Source: Lewinellaceae bacterium
Lineage (GTDB): Bacteria > Bacteroidota > Bacteroidia > Chitinophagales > Saprospiraceae
NCBI GenBank assembly: GCA_020636215.1
Contig: JACJYG010000006.1
Location: forward strand, 372,001-436,000
Reading direction: 5' to 3'
Length of the DNA: 64,000 nucleotides
Shown here: in pieces, positions 25,738 through 34,805 of the stretch
Layout of the letters: each line of letters starts with the position of its first letter
Numbering within the stretch: the stretch's first letter is position 1
The notes under the pieces: generated by a model
Told to the model about the DNA's origin: nothing
The model's input: only the letters and a program-made list of their open reading frames with translations
The model's database searches: none
Made by a program: the position numbers and the translations under genes

Positions 25738-25770
25738 AACAGCGCTTCTTTTGAAGGGCTGTTTTTTTTT
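25738..25770 (+). terminator. Rho-independent terminator
   Basis: AACAGC-g-CTTC pairs with GAAG-g-GCTGTT around TTTT and is followed by a run of T (25762-25770). It ends either the 3' UTR of the sugar dehydrogenase/lipoprotein transcript or a separate short RNA started after the direct repeats. It lies just before the 3' end of the convergent MarR gene. Confidence 0.85.
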
Positions 25771-25791
25771 GCGTCTGAAGGCCGAAGTGGC

Positions 25792-26241
25792 TCACCCTCT
25801 GGCTTTATCCAGCAAATCGCTGAGTTGTTGTGCTTCTGCTTCGGTGAGGTTGTTGAGGATGGCGTCGAGTTGTGGATTAACTGTTTTCAGGGAATCCAGT
25901 AGTTCTTTTCCCGCTTCGCTGAGGCTGATATCGACCAGCCGTTTGTCATACTCACATTCCTGGCGAAGGACCAGGCCTTTCTGGAACAGGCGGTCGACCA
26001 TTCGGGAGGTGTCGGCCATTTTATCCAGTAGCCGTTCCCGGATGGTGGAAGTGCTGATCGGCTTCCCTGCGCCTTTAAGTACGCGCAAAACATTGTACTG
26101 TTGGATAGTGACGCCGAAAGGTTTGAGCGCTTTTTTGATAGAGTCCTGAACCCAGTTGGACGTAAAGATCAAGTTGACGATGACCTTATGGTGGCCATTC
26201 CGGAAGGGTTTCGTTTGTTGAATAGCTTCTTCGATCCTCAT
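25792..26241 (-). CDS. MarR family transcriptional regulator
   Basis: A 149-residue protein with a winged helix: KALKPFGVTIQQYNVLRVLKGAGKPISTSTIRERLLDKMADTSRMVDRLFQKGLVLRQECEYDKRLVDISLSEAGKELL. The DKRLVDISLS wing and the following dimerisation helix are typical MarR. It is likely a cytosolic repressor responding to small aromatic or oxidant ligands; the target is unknown. It is divergent from the Crp-type gene, and the 216-bp region between may hold its operator, though no clear palindrome is seen. Confidence 0.9.
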   Translation of the reverse strand: MRIEEAIQQTKPFRNGHHKVIVNLIFTSNWVQDSIKKALKPFGVTIQQYNVLRVLKGAGKPISTSTIRERLLDKMADTSRMVDRLFQKGLVLRQECEYDKRLVDISLSEAGKELLDSLKTVNPQLDAILNNLTEAEAQQLSDLLDKARG

Positions 26242-26350
26242 GTTTATTGTTGGCTTAGGTAGGAAATGATCATCCCATAAAGTTTAAACATTGAAGTTAA
26301 TGTGGGAGTTGCGATTTTGTTCAATTTTCCTTAGGAAAACATTCTTCGGC

Positions 26351-26358
26351 TATTTTTG
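26351..26358 (+). promoter_or_regulatory. Candidate -7 element upstream of the Crp-type gene
   Basis: TATTTTTG matches the Bacteroidota -7 consensus TAnnTTTG exactly, 100 nt upstream of the start codon. No good TTG -33 box is found at 19-21 nt spacing (only TTC), so support is modest. Confidence 0.35.
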
Positions 26359-26457
26359 AAATGCTTTGTATGGCCTCGGGTAGTTGCACGGCCTGTTTTG
26401 CCTGGCCTTTAAACACCTTTTCGATAGGCTTGTTTATGGAATTTAAGATGTAAAATC

Positions 26458-27027
26458 ATGGAACAAGTAAGAGCCGCTATCCGCCAGATGATCGCTATTT
26501 CCGAAGAGGAAATGGGCGCATTTCTTAAAGAATGCCAGGTAAAGGTTTTCCCCAAAAAGGCGATATTAAGCCCGCCTGATAGAATACCGAACGAGATCTT
26601 TTTTATTAACCGGGGTATTATCCGGGTCGTTATCTCCGATCCGGGCGGTACGGAACACACGATCCATTTTGCTACGGAAAATCAGTTCATTGCCGATTAC
26701 TCGGCTTTTATGCAGCATATTCCTTCGATGTATAGCCTTCAGGCGTTGGAAGAAACGGAGGTAGTTGTATTACCCCGGAGCCTTATCGAATGGGGGTATC
26801 AGAATCTGAAGCAAGGAGACCGTATGGGCCGGTTGGTGGCGGAGTATTATTTTATCTACCACGACAACCGGATAAAAAACATGTACGCCAGAACGCCAAA
26901 GGAGCGGTATGACAATATCACTCAGGTATTCCCCGATATTCACAACCGTGCGCCTCAACACATGATCGCTTCTTACCTGGGCATTACGCCGGTACACCTG
27001 AGCCGGCTAAAAAGGGCCAAAGCATAA
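26458..27027 (+). CDS. Crp/Fnr family cyclic-nucleotide-binding regulator
   Basis: A 189-residue protein. The cNMP-binding beta-roll covers about 15-125 (VKVFPKKAILSPPDRIPNEIFFINRGIIRVVI, then TENQFIADYSAFMQHIPSMYSLQALEETEVVVLPR). The C-terminal helix-turn-helix is HMIASYLGITPVHLSRLKR. This form is common in Bacteroidota, where the ligand is usually unknown. It is followed 69 bp later by a short-chain dehydrogenase with its own -7-like element. Confidence 0.9.
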   Translation: MEQVRAAIRQMIAISEEEMGAFLKECQVKVFPKKAILSPPDRIPNEIFFINRGIIRVVISDPGGTEHTIHFATENQFIADYSAFMQHIPSMYSLQALEETEVVVLPRSLIEWGYQNLKQGDRMGRLVAEYYFIYHDNRIKNMYARTPKERYDNITQVFPDIHNRAPQHMIASYLGITPVHLSRLKRAKA

Positions 27028-27069
27028 AAACCTAAACATTTGTTATCGTTTTCCGCTTTTCTCCAGGCC

Positions 27070-27077
27070 TAACTTTG
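27070..27077 (+). promoter_or_regulatory. Candidate -7 element upstream of the short-chain dehydrogenase
   Basis: TAACTTTG, an exact TAnnTTTG match, ends 19 nt before the ATG at 27097. A TTT triplet 18 nt upstream is a weak -33 candidate. Confidence 0.4.
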
Positions 27078-27096
27078 CACAAAATCACTGTGCAAG

Positions 27097-27912
27097 ATGC
27101 AATTTTCCGTTTCTGAAAAAAAGAGATTAAAGAATAATTACGGCCCTTGGGCAATAGTCACCGGCGCCTCTTCTGGCATCGGGCTTGAATTGGCCGAACG
27201 CCTGGCGGAGGCTGGCCTGAGCCTGGTGCTCAATGCCAGGCGACAAGAAGAACTGAGAAATCTGGGTGAGCGCCTGCAATTGGGCTATGGAATAGAAACC
27301 TGCGTAGTGGCTTCCGATTTATCAAAGGCAGAAGGTGTTCAAAGCCTAATGGACGCTACCCGAGGACTGGATGCAGGCCTCTTGGTGGCCAACGCCGGAT
27401 ATGGCACTTCCGGCCTCTTCCTTCAATCGGATCTGGAGGAAGAGATCAATATGCTTCGGGTCAATTGCGAAGCGGTGTTCCGGTTGACCCACCATTTTAG
27501 CCAGATTTTTCAGCGGCGGCCTCGGAGCGGGATCATCCTGATGAGCTCAATTGTCAGTTTTCAGGGCGTTCCATATGCAGCGCATTATTCCGCCACCAAG
27601 GCTTATGTGCAATCACTGGCAGAGGCCCTGGCCCATGAATTCCGGCCGCTTGGCATCGATGTGCTCGCCCCGGCCCCGGCGCCAGTAGACAGCGGTTTCG
27701 CCGCCCGGGCTAATATGAAGATGGGGATGGCATTGAAGCCCGCTAACATTGGCGTACCGATCCTGAAAGCTTTGGGCCGGCGCCCTTCCGTCCTGCCAGG
27801 CTTTCTCTCCAAATTGCTGATCTATTCGTTGCGAACGGCGCCCCGTTGGGCAAAAGTGCGGATTATGAAATTGGTGATGGAGGGTATGACCCAACATCAG
27901 CGGTTAGACTGA
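27097..27912 (+). CDS. Short-chain dehydrogenase/reductase
   Basis: A 271-residue classical SDR. The NAD(P)-binding TGASSGIG is near residue 20, NAGYG at about 104 and the catalytic pair YSATK at about residue 165, with the active-site Ser in LMSSIVSF. It is an oxidoreductase of unknown substrate. The C-terminal tail (LLIYSLRTAPRWAKVRIMKLVMEGM) resembles membrane-associated SDRs that act on lipid-like substrates. It lies behind the Crp-type gene. Confidence 0.9.
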   Translation: MQFSVSEKKRLKNNYGPWAIVTGASSGIGLELAERLAEAGLSLVLNARRQEELRNLGERLQLGYGIETCVVASDLSKAEGVQSLMDATRGLDAGLLVANAGYGTSGLFLQSDLEEEINMLRVNCEAVFRLTHHFSQIFQRRPRSGIILMSSIVSFQGVPYAAHYSATKAYVQSLAEALAHEFRPLGIDVLAPAPAPVDSGFAARANMKMGMALKPANIGVPILKALGRRPSVLPGFLSKLLIYSLRTAPRWAKVRIMKLVMEGMTQHQRLD

Positions 27913-28060
27913 GGAATAAGCGCCTGGCCTGCTTTCCGGATAGATAGCCTTATCTCTTCCGGCTGTCTGTCTTGTTTTTCCGGAGCCCGGATGAACGCTT
28001 CTATCTGGATTTATCCTTGGACATCCGTTTCCCTTTTGTTTCACCAAGAATCTGCATGGA

Positions 28061-29722
28061 TTATAGGATCAAGGCCGGCAAAATATATTCTTCCATCATC
28101 TGATCTACCTGGAAATGGGCAAAAGGTTGGCCAAATGCCGTGGCGGTTATCACCACTACGATGGGCAAATCTTTGAAAATAAAAACCTTATTCCCTCCGT
28201 TGCCGCTGGCAAAGGCTACTTCATAGGCCTTGCCCGCTACCGTATAACTCTTGTTCCAGAACAGATAGCCATAAAAGGTGTTTTCGGTGCTATCCGCTAC
28301 AATTTGCCGGCTTAAGCTTTCTTCCACCCAATTCTTAGGGATAATCTGCTGGCCATTCCATGCCCCTCCGTTTTTATACAGTTGGCCGAACCTGGCCAGA
28401 TTGAGGGCGTTCATTTGCAGGCCCCCAGCCGTGTTGGCAACATTCTGAGGGGTATATTGCCATTGATATTCCTTAATTCCAAGTGGCTGGAATAGTTTTT
28501 TGGCGGCATAAGTCTCGAGCCCTCCCGGGGCTTTCTGGTTTAATATATCTCCACACAGGATGGCGCCTGCCGTAAAGTAGTCAAAGTCCTTTCCCGGTGT
28601 TTTTTGCCCATCCATGGGCAGATCGAGGGCAAATTTCACCCAATTGGAAGTGGGGTACATCTTCTCTTCATTCCCGGGAGAATCAGGATCCATATCTGAC
28701 CCCATAAAGCCGGAAGACATGGTCAACAAACTTTGAATGCTTACATTGCCCTTGGCATTCGAATTATTGTTGTACTCACTCAGCTTGTAGAAATCTTTTA
28801 GGGTAGCCATCTTGCTTTTGATGTGGCCTTCTTTGAGGGCGATCCCCATTATGGTTGATGCAAAGGATTTGCCCACAGACCGTGTATCGTGCAAAGTGTT
28901 TCTGTTTGCACCGTTGAAGTATTCTTCCAGGAGCAATTCGCCGTTTCGGGCCACTACGATACTCGTGATGTCTTTAAAGAAGTTTTGAGCAATTTTTTCA
29001 TTTAATGCTCTTATCTTTTGTTCGTCAAATGTCGCTTCGGAAATCGGCCAATCTTCCACCGGAGCTATTGGTTGAAGCGCTATCTCACTTTCCGCAACTA
29101 TTTTGTTGATGGTGTTGATTTGAACGGCGCCCTCTGCGATAATAGGGCCGACTTTGAGGCTGTCGGCCTTAATGTAAGGCCTCATCTCAATTTTTAATTG
29201 GTGGGTTCCTTCCGATAGCGCCTTTTCTCCACCTCCCTTTTTCAGGAACCTGATCCATAAATACCGGCCCCAGTGTTCTTCATCGGTGGTACTCAACAGA
29301 GGGACTCTGAAAACGGTAACCTCATTTCTGAACCAACAAGACCCGGCGCCGGTTTGTAGGTTTTCCAGGTAGGTGAGTTGGCCGTCTACGTAAAAGGAAA
29401 TTTGGTAGCTTCCCTTTTTGCACAGTTCATTAACAGATAATTCAGGCGCCAATTCGTGGAGGAAATAGGTTTGGGTTTTTGCTAAAAAAACCAGGAGGTT
29501 CAGGTTGACACTATCTCTGAGGCCAAAAGTGGACAGGAAATTCTTTTCTGTCAGTTTTGCATAGGGGACAATAGCATCTGTGAATTTGATCTTACCCAAA
29601 TTTGCCTCGTGCAGTTCCCCTTTAACTTCGCCGGGGTTAAGCATAAGAGGCTCCTCTTCCTTACATCCAAAGGCCAGAATGCATAAAATAAGGATAAAGG
29701 GGAAGAAGTTTTTGGCCTTCAT
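28061..29722 (-). CDS. Beta-lactamase-fold serine hydrolase, lipoprotein
   Basis: A 553-residue lipoprotein (LILCILAFGC, acylated Cys near residue 20). A divergent N-terminal region of about 230 residues contains a FYVDGQLTYLENLQ beta-rich module. The class C beta-lactamase/penicillin-binding fold follows, with DTRSVGKSFAS as the Ser-x-x-Lys motif, an internal Tyr-x-Asn-like segment (KLSEYNNNS) and FASGNGGNKVF near the end. It is probably a periplasmic or outer-membrane esterase or peptidase, not necessarily an antibiotic resistance enzyme. Confidence 0.85.
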   Translation of the reverse strand: MKAKNFFPFILILCILAFGCKEEEPLMLNPGEVKGELHEANLGKIKFTDAIVPYAKLTEKNFLSTFGLRDSVNLNLLVFLAKTQTYFLHELAPELSVNELCKKGSYQISFYVDGQLTYLENLQTGAGSCWFRNEVTVFRVPLLSTTDEEHWGRYLWIRFLKKGGGEKALSEGTHQLKIEMRPYIKADSLKVGPIIAEGAVQINTINKIVAESEIALQPIAPVEDWPISEATFDEQKIRALNEKIAQNFFKDITSIVVARNGELLLEEYFNGANRNTLHDTRSVGKSFASTIMGIALKEGHIKSKMATLKDFYKLSEYNNNSNAKGNVSIQSLLTMSSGFMGSDMDPDSPGNEEKMYPTSNWVKFALDLPMDGQKTPGKDFDYFTAGAILCGDILNQKAPGGLETYAAKKLFQPLGIKEYQWQYTPQNVANTAGGLQMNALNLARFGQLYKNGGAWNGQQIIPKNWVEESLSRQIVADSTENTFYGYLFWNKSYTVAGKAYEVAFASGNGGNKVFIFKDLPIVVVITATAFGQPFAHFQVDQMMEEYILPALIL

Positions 29723-29928
29723 AAGACAAATTTTCAGGTGTTCGATGCAGGATAATGATTGGCTGATCTTTTACCGATGCGAGGCAAGCTAATTAGTGAT
29801 CAGCATACACAGGTTAAAATACTAAATTCCTCAGGGCATCCAAAAAAAATACAGCATTTGCGAAAATTCTCCCCTTGCTTTCGCCCCTGTCATTCCTTTC
29901 TCCTTATTTTGCCCCAAAACACGATCCT

Positions 29929-30531
29929 TTGGAAAACCGGCCCTCCGAAAGGCAGCTTCAGCAACTCTTTCAGCGCTTCCAGCCCATGCTGGTGGCCTAT
30001 GCCTGCCAGTATCTCCGTTCAGAAGAAGATGCGCGGGAGGCAGTGCAGGATGTATTTATGGGGGTGTGGAACAACCGGGAACACCTCCAGCTCGACGAGT
30101 CCCTGAAGCCCTACCTTTATACAGCCACCCGCAATAAAGCCCTGAACTATCTCAACCGGCGCAGGCTGGCTGCTGTCTCCATCGAAGAAGCCCCCGTGTA
30201 CGCCAGTGAAAGGCCTAAGGTGGAAGCGGCGATGGAAGCCGAAGAACTAAAGGCGCTGATCTACGATGAGGTGCGCCGCCTTCCGGAGCGCTGCCGGGAG
30301 ATTTTCCTGCTGAGCCGGCGGGAAGGCTTGTCCAACCGGGAGATCGCCGAACGCCTGGCCGTTTCGGAAAAAACCGTAGAAAACCAGATGACCATCGCCC
30401 TCAAGCGTTTGCGCGCCCGGGTGTATGGTGCTGAGGGGCAAAGCGGTTCGCTGGCTTCCTTTGTACTGCTGGTTTTTTTGTTAATTTTTGTTAAAAAAAT
30501 CCTGTTGTCGCTTTGGGGGCTAAGCATCTAA
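29929..30531 (+). CDS. ECF-type RNA polymerase sigma factor (FecI-like)
   Basis: About 200 residues. Region 2 is AYACQYLRSEEDAREAVQDVFMGVWNNREHL and region 4 is LPERCREIFLLSRREGLSNREIAERLAVSEKTVENQMTIALKRL. A hydrophobic C-terminal tail (LASFVLLVFLLIFVKKILLSL) could anchor it to the membrane. There is no ATG near the domain start, so TTG at 29929 (MENRPSERQ) is taken; the frame is open to 29875 and the start is uncertain. A FecR-type anti-sigma, an STN-containing TonB receptor and a DUF4249 lipoprotein follow. Confidence 0.88.
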   Translation: MENRPSERQLQQLFQRFQPMLVAYACQYLRSEEDAREAVQDVFMGVWNNREHLQLDESLKPYLYTATRNKALNYLNRRRLAAVSIEEAPVYASERPKVEAAMEAEELKALIYDEVRRLPERCREIFLLSRREGLSNREIAERLAVSEKTVENQMTIALKRLRARVYGAEGQSGSLASFVLLVFLLIFVKKILLSLWGLSI

Positions 30532-30546
30532 AAGAGGTATGGAATA

Positions 30547-31539
30547 ATGATGAATAAAGAGAAAGATATAGAATCCATCATCATACGCTCGTTGAGCGGC
30601 GCCGCCAATACGGAGGAGAAGGAGCTGCTTCAGGAGTGGCTCCGGGAGGCGGAAGCGAACCGGTGGCAATATGAGCAGGCACGGCATTTGTGGGACACCG
30701 CTGCCGAGGTGGACTATTCCATAGACCCTCAGACGGATGCCGAATGGGATAAGCTCATCGTCCGCATGGGTAATAGCGGCTCCTCCGACGGAGCGTATAT
30801 CAAACGATTGAAATTCTGGCGTTATGCCGCCGCCGCTGTGGTGATCCTTGGCCTGGCAGGCCTGGCGGCGCTCTACCTTGGGGGAGGGTTGGGCCGCGGC
30901 CCTGCCATTGCTCAGCAATACGAAACGCTGCCAGGCCAAACCCGGCAACTGGCCCTGTCCGATGGGTCGTTCATAAATCTCAACGCTGGCAGCACACTCT
31001 CCGTCATCAAAGGCTTCGGCCGGGGCGAGCGCCGGCTTATCCTGGAGGGAGAAGCTTTTTTCCAGGTGAGCCACGACCCGCAGCAGCCTTTTACCGTAAC
31101 GATGAATGGCGCCGAAGTGCGCGTCACCGGCACGGCTTTCAACCTAAGGGCCTATCCGGAAAACGAAGCGGTTCAACTGGCCGTTACCGAAGGCAGCGTG
31201 GCCTTCCGCAGCGAAAATTCCGATAATGGCCAGGCGGTGAAGGCCGGGCAGGCCGCCAAAGTGGACCGGGCTACGGGCAGGGTTTCCACCATTCCTTTCG
31301 ACGAGCGCGCCACGGCCTGGCAGAGTGGCCTGATCGTTTTCGACAGCACGCTTTTTCCCGAAGTCCTGCGTACCCTGGAACGGCAGTTCGCCGTCGAGAT
31401 TGAAGACAATACCCAATTACAACAGAAGCGCTATACTGCTACCTTCGACAATCGCTCTCTCGATGAAATACTCAGCGTAATGGGCGCCACTATGAGCTTT
31501 CAAGTGGATAAGCGGGGAGGGAAGGTCGTGCTGCGGTAG
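30547..31539 (+). CDS. FecR-type anti-sigma/sigma-regulator
   Basis: A 330-residue protein. A cytosolic N-terminal part (SIIIRSLSGAANTEEKELLQEWL) leads to one membrane span (about 92-115, YAAAAVVILGLAGLAALYLG) and the periplasmic FecR domain (LPGQTRQLALSDGSFINLNAGSTL, RRLILEGEAFFQVSHDPQQPFTV, VRVTGTAFNLRAY). The C-terminal segment (EVLRTLERQFAVEIEDNTQLQQKRYTATF) is the short STN-like domain seen in Bacteroidota FecR. It relays the ligand-loaded receptor signal to the sigma factor encoded 15 bp upstream. Confidence 0.93.
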   Translation: MMNKEKDIESIIIRSLSGAANTEEKELLQEWLREAEANRWQYEQARHLWDTAAEVDYSIDPQTDAEWDKLIVRMGNSGSSDGAYIKRLKFWRYAAAAVVILGLAGLAALYLGGGLGRGPAIAQQYETLPGQTRQLALSDGSFINLNAGSTLSVIKGFGRGERRLILEGEAFFQVSHDPQQPFTVTMNGAEVRVTGTAFNLRAYPENEAVQLAVTEGSVAFRSENSDNGQAVKAGQAAKVDRATGRVSTIPFDERATAWQSGLIVFDSTLFPEVLRTLERQFAVEIEDNTQLQQKRYTATFDNRSLDEILSVMGATMSFQVDKRGGKVVLR

Positions 31540-31638
31540 GGGGCGGGACAATTTTTTAATCAAAAAAACGCTATAGAGAGGGTTGTTAAAATAACCCTGC
31601 GAATATTCGTTCACCAATCATTTTTTATATCTCCAATC

Positions 31639-32004
31639 ATGTTGAACTATCTGCATTTATCTGGTATTATCATCGTTTTCCTTTTGGGAAGCACCGGTGT
31701 TCAGGCGCAAGAGAAAATTGATTTCATATACCTGCTCAACGAAAAAGTGATCGAAGGAAAGGTGGAGAGCATAGAGGGGAAGTTTGTGCAGTATATCGCT
31801 TATGAAAATCCGGAAAGCCAAATGCTCCGACTCGCCAAAACGGAGATTGACCGGGTGAAAATGGCCGATGGAACAGAAATATGGTTTAACCGGCTTCCGA
31901 AAATGGAAGAGCCTGAAAAAGAGCCTGTTGCGGCGCCAACCGATAAAAAGGAACGGAAGAAGAAACGGCCTGTTTCCGCTCAGAAACTGATCCGACAACA
32001 CTAA
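31639..32004 (+). CDS. Small secreted protein, unknown function
   Basis: A 121-residue protein. A signal peptide (LSGIIIVFLLGSTGVQAQ) is followed by a compact beta-rich core (IDFIYLLNEKVIEGKVESIEGKFVQYIAYENPESQMLRLAKTEIDRVKMADGTEIWF) that resembles small SH3-like or Sm-like folds, and a Lys/Arg/Glu-rich tail. It is placed between FecR and the receptor of this locus. No named family is recognised. Confidence 0.65.
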   Translation: MLNYLHLSGIIIVFLLGSTGVQAQEKIDFIYLLNEKVIEGKVESIEGKFVQYIAYENPESQMLRLAKTEIDRVKMADGTEIWFNRLPKMEEPEKEPVAAPTDKKERKKKRPVSAQKLIRQH

Positions 32005-32113
32005 TGCCCTGGCTGCTTAGCCCTTCCGGGGCCTATTGCCATTCCCACTTCGCGCATTTATCTTTGAGGATTCATCCTTTTTAAGGGATCTCCCCTCTTT
32101 TAAAAAGAAAAAA

Positions 32114-34801
32114 ATGCGTTGGAGCCTTTTATTATGTTGGTGCATTCTGATGCCATTGGGGCGCCTGGCTGCCCAATCGTCCGTATTACAGCAACCGGTA
32201 ACCGTAACGCTGGACCAAGCTACTTTATCCGAAGCACTTTCCATGCTGGTTCGGGAAAACCGGCTCAACCTCAGCTTTAGTAATACAGCCCTGTCCGATG
32301 ACAAAAAATTCAACTACCGCTTCGAGTCTGTCCCGCTTGGCGTCGTGTTGAACATCCTGTTGCGCGATACCAGGCTCGCCTTTTTGGAATCGGGGGAATA
32401 TGTCATCTTGAAAGAACTGGAACCTCAGGCGCCGCTCCCGGAGCCCCTGCGCTTCACCCTCAGCGGTTATGTGGAAGATGGGCGCAGCGGCGAACGGCTC
32501 ATCGGCGCCAATGTTTACCTGCCGGCGTCCGGCCGGGGCGCCACGACCAATGTCGATGGTTTTTTCAGCCTTACGCTTCCGGCAGACTCCCTGTATTTGG
32601 TGGTTTCTTATGTAGGATATGAAACGCGAACCTATCGGCTGGGCTTGTTTGGCAGTCAGCGGCTTAAGGTAGGCCTTTTGTCCAATCTCGAACTGGCCAC
32701 TATAGAGGTGACAGCCACTCCATTGCTGGCGGAGTTGCCCTTCAACCCCAATACCAGTCCGGGCAGGCAGCGATTGACGGCTGCAACAATTGCCTCCACG
32801 CCTTCTATTCTGGGGGAAGATGACCTGTTGCAGGCACTGGCGCTTTTGCCCGGTGTGCAGTCTGGCGTAGGCAACCTGGGGAGCATCAACGTCCGTGGCG
32901 GTGGCGCCGGCCACAACCTCATTCTACTGGACGGCGCACAGATCTATAACCCCAACCATATGCTGGGCCTGTATTCCATTTTCAATGCTTCGGCGGTTAA
33001 AGATGTAGAACTGATCAAAGGAGCGGCGCCGGCCCGCTATGGGGGGCGTCTGTCGTCGGTGCTGGAGGTGAATGGGCGGGAAGGTGATTTTCAGCGGTGG
33101 GGCGGAGAGGCATCCCTGGGAATGATCGCGGCCAAAGCGATGATAGGAGGGCCGCTTGTGAAAGGAAAACTCTCTATGTTGGCTGCCGCCCGCCGCTCCT
33201 ATTGGGATTGGTTGCTCTCCCCCCTATTGCGCATTCCGGAAAACGGCAACAAGTCCGGTTATTATTTTGGAGACCTGAATTTTAAACTGAAGTACAAATC
33301 CGGGGAGCGGGACAGCTGGGACGCCAGCTTCTACCTTGGCGAGGACCGATTATACGTCAACCAGCGGCAGGATACCAGCCAGGGTTGGAGCAGCACCATT
33401 TATGAAAACGGCCGGGACATAGTCTTGTCAGAAGAGAAAATGGCGGTCAATATCTTCTGGAAGAACCTGGCTGCTTCCCTGCAATGGCACCGGGCCTGGA
33501 CGGGCAGTATTTTCTCCCGCACCAGCTTGTCTTACAGCGATTACCGCTTCCAGCTCGATGCGGATACTTACCGCAAAGGGGAAGAGGAGAGTGGGCGGCC
33601 CTATGAATATTCCACACAGGGGCTCTATTTTTCGGGTGTCCGCACCTTTGCCGGCCGGGTTGATATAGACTGGATGTATAAGCCCACGGCCCGCTTTCGG
33701 TTCGGGGGGAATTTGCAGGGGCATCAATTCCGGCCGCAGGCCAGTGGCAATTTTTTCAATTCTTTGTTTTTTGGGGCGGTGGAAGGCCCCGGCGGGACGG
33801 AAATATCGTTTAAGCCACTGGAGTTGTGGTCGGGTGAATCCGGTTTGTACGCCGAGGCAGAGTTGCAGTGGAAGCATTGGCGCCTCGAGCCCGGATTGCA
33901 CTCGGCTGGTTTTTATAACAACCGGCGCCTGTGGTTGTCGCTGCAACCGCGCCTTCGGTTGAGTTACAATCCACGGCCCAGCCAGCAGTTCTACGCCTTG
34001 TTGTCGGCCAACCGGCAGTACGCCCATCTCTTGGGTAATGATTTCATCAACCTGCCCACCGACCTTTGGGCGCCATCCACGGCAAAGGTGGACCCGCAAC
34101 GGGCCTGGCAGGCTTCGGTAGGCATGGAGTTCCGTTGGCCCGCCGGGGCGGCCACATTGGAGGGGTATTATACTTATATGGACCGGCTCACTGCCCTGAT
34201 TCCCGGCATCACCCTGGTGACAGGGAGTAATTGGGAAGACGAGATCCGGCAGGGCCAGGGCCGCAATTATGGGATGGAGGCGCTGCTGCGAAAAACCAGG
34301 GGGCAATGGACCGGCCTGTTGAGTTATCATCTCTCCTGGGCCTGGCGGCAGTATGAAGACATTAACCTCGGCGAACGGTATCCATCGCGCAACAATCGAC
34401 GCCATCAGCTTGGCGCGGCGCTCAACTGGCGGCCCACCGAACGTTTCGGTTTTTCGGCTGCCTACAATTGGCTGAGCGGCAATTACATTACCATTCCTAC
34501 CCAGTATCTGGCAACGGCCTATCCCTCTTTTGAAGAGGAGGGCTATTCGGTTGGCTTCCAGGCCCTCAGCCAGCAACTGAACAATTATCAGACGCCCAAC
34601 TACCAACGGCTGGATATCAGTTTCGATTTTATCAAAAAGCGGAGCCGGTACTACCGCAAATGGTCGCTGGGCGTTTTCAACTTTTTCAACCACAAAAACC
34701 CCTTATTTTACCTGACTACGCAAAATGACGATGGGCAGAAACTGGAGGGGTTGTCGTTGTTTCCACTGATCCCGTCCATTAGTTATCACATGAAAATATG
34801 A
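32114..34801 (+). CDS. TonB-dependent receptor with N-terminal STN and carboxypeptidase-like domains
   Basis: An 895-residue outer-membrane protein from the ATG at 32114 (MRWSLLLCW signal peptide); the frame is open upstream to 32036. An STN signalling domain (about 22-100, VTLDQATLSEALSMLVRENRLNLSFSN) is followed by a CarboxypepD_reg-like module (SGYVEDGRSGERLIGANVYLP), a plug (LLALLPGVQS-type region with INVRGGGAGHNLILLDGAQIYNPNHMLG) and a 22-strand-type barrel. The STN domain plus upstream sigma/FecR marks it as a signal-transducing receptor. The ligand is unknown; pairing with DUF4249 is common in this phylum. Confidence 0.92.
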   Translation: MRWSLLLCWCILMPLGRLAAQSSVLQQPVTVTLDQATLSEALSMLVRENRLNLSFSNTALSDDKKFNYRFESVPLGVVLNILLRDTRLAFLESGEYVILKELEPQAPLPEPLRFTLSGYVEDGRSGERLIGANVYLPASGRGATTNVDGFFSLTLPADSLYLVVSYVGYETRTYRLGLFGSQRLKVGLLSNLELATIEVTATPLLAELPFNPNTSPGRQRLTAATIASTPSILGEDDLLQALALLPGVQSGVGNLGSINVRGGGAGHNLILLDGAQIYNPNHMLGLYSIFNASAVKDVELIKGAAPARYGGRLSSVLEVNGREGDFQRWGGEASLGMIAAKAMIGGPLVKGKLSMLAAARRSYWDWLLSPLLRIPENGNKSGYYFGDLNFKLKYKSGERDSWDASFYLGEDRLYVNQRQDTSQGWSSTIYENGRDIVLSEEKMAVNIFWKNLAASLQWHRAWTGSIFSRTSLSYSDYRFQLDADTYRKGEEESGRPYEYSTQGLYFSGVRTFAGRVDIDWMYKPTARFRFGGNLQGHQFRPQASGNFFNSLFFGAVEGPGGTEISFKPLELWSGESGLYAEAELQWKHWRLEPGLHSAGFYNNRRLWLSLQPRLRLSYNPRPSQQFYALLSANRQYAHLLGNDFINLPTDLWAPSTAKVDPQRAWQASVGMEFRWPAGAATLEGYYTYMDRLTALIPGITLVTGSNWEDEIRQGQGRNYGMEALLRKTRGQWTGLLSYHLSWAWRQYEDINLGERYPSRNNRRHQLGAALNWRPTERFGFSAAYNWLSGNYITIPTQYLATAYPSFEEEGYSVGFQALSQQLNNYQTPNYQRLDISFDFIKKRSRYYRKWSLGVFNFFNHKNPLFYLTTQNDDGQKLEGLSLFPLIPSISYHMKI

Positions 34802-34805
34802 ATCG

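Noticed and set aside
29875..29928. Longer N-terminus of the sigma factor
   Set aside because: It begins with TTG and adds a non-conserved, hydrophobic stretch; the ECF domain starts after 29929.
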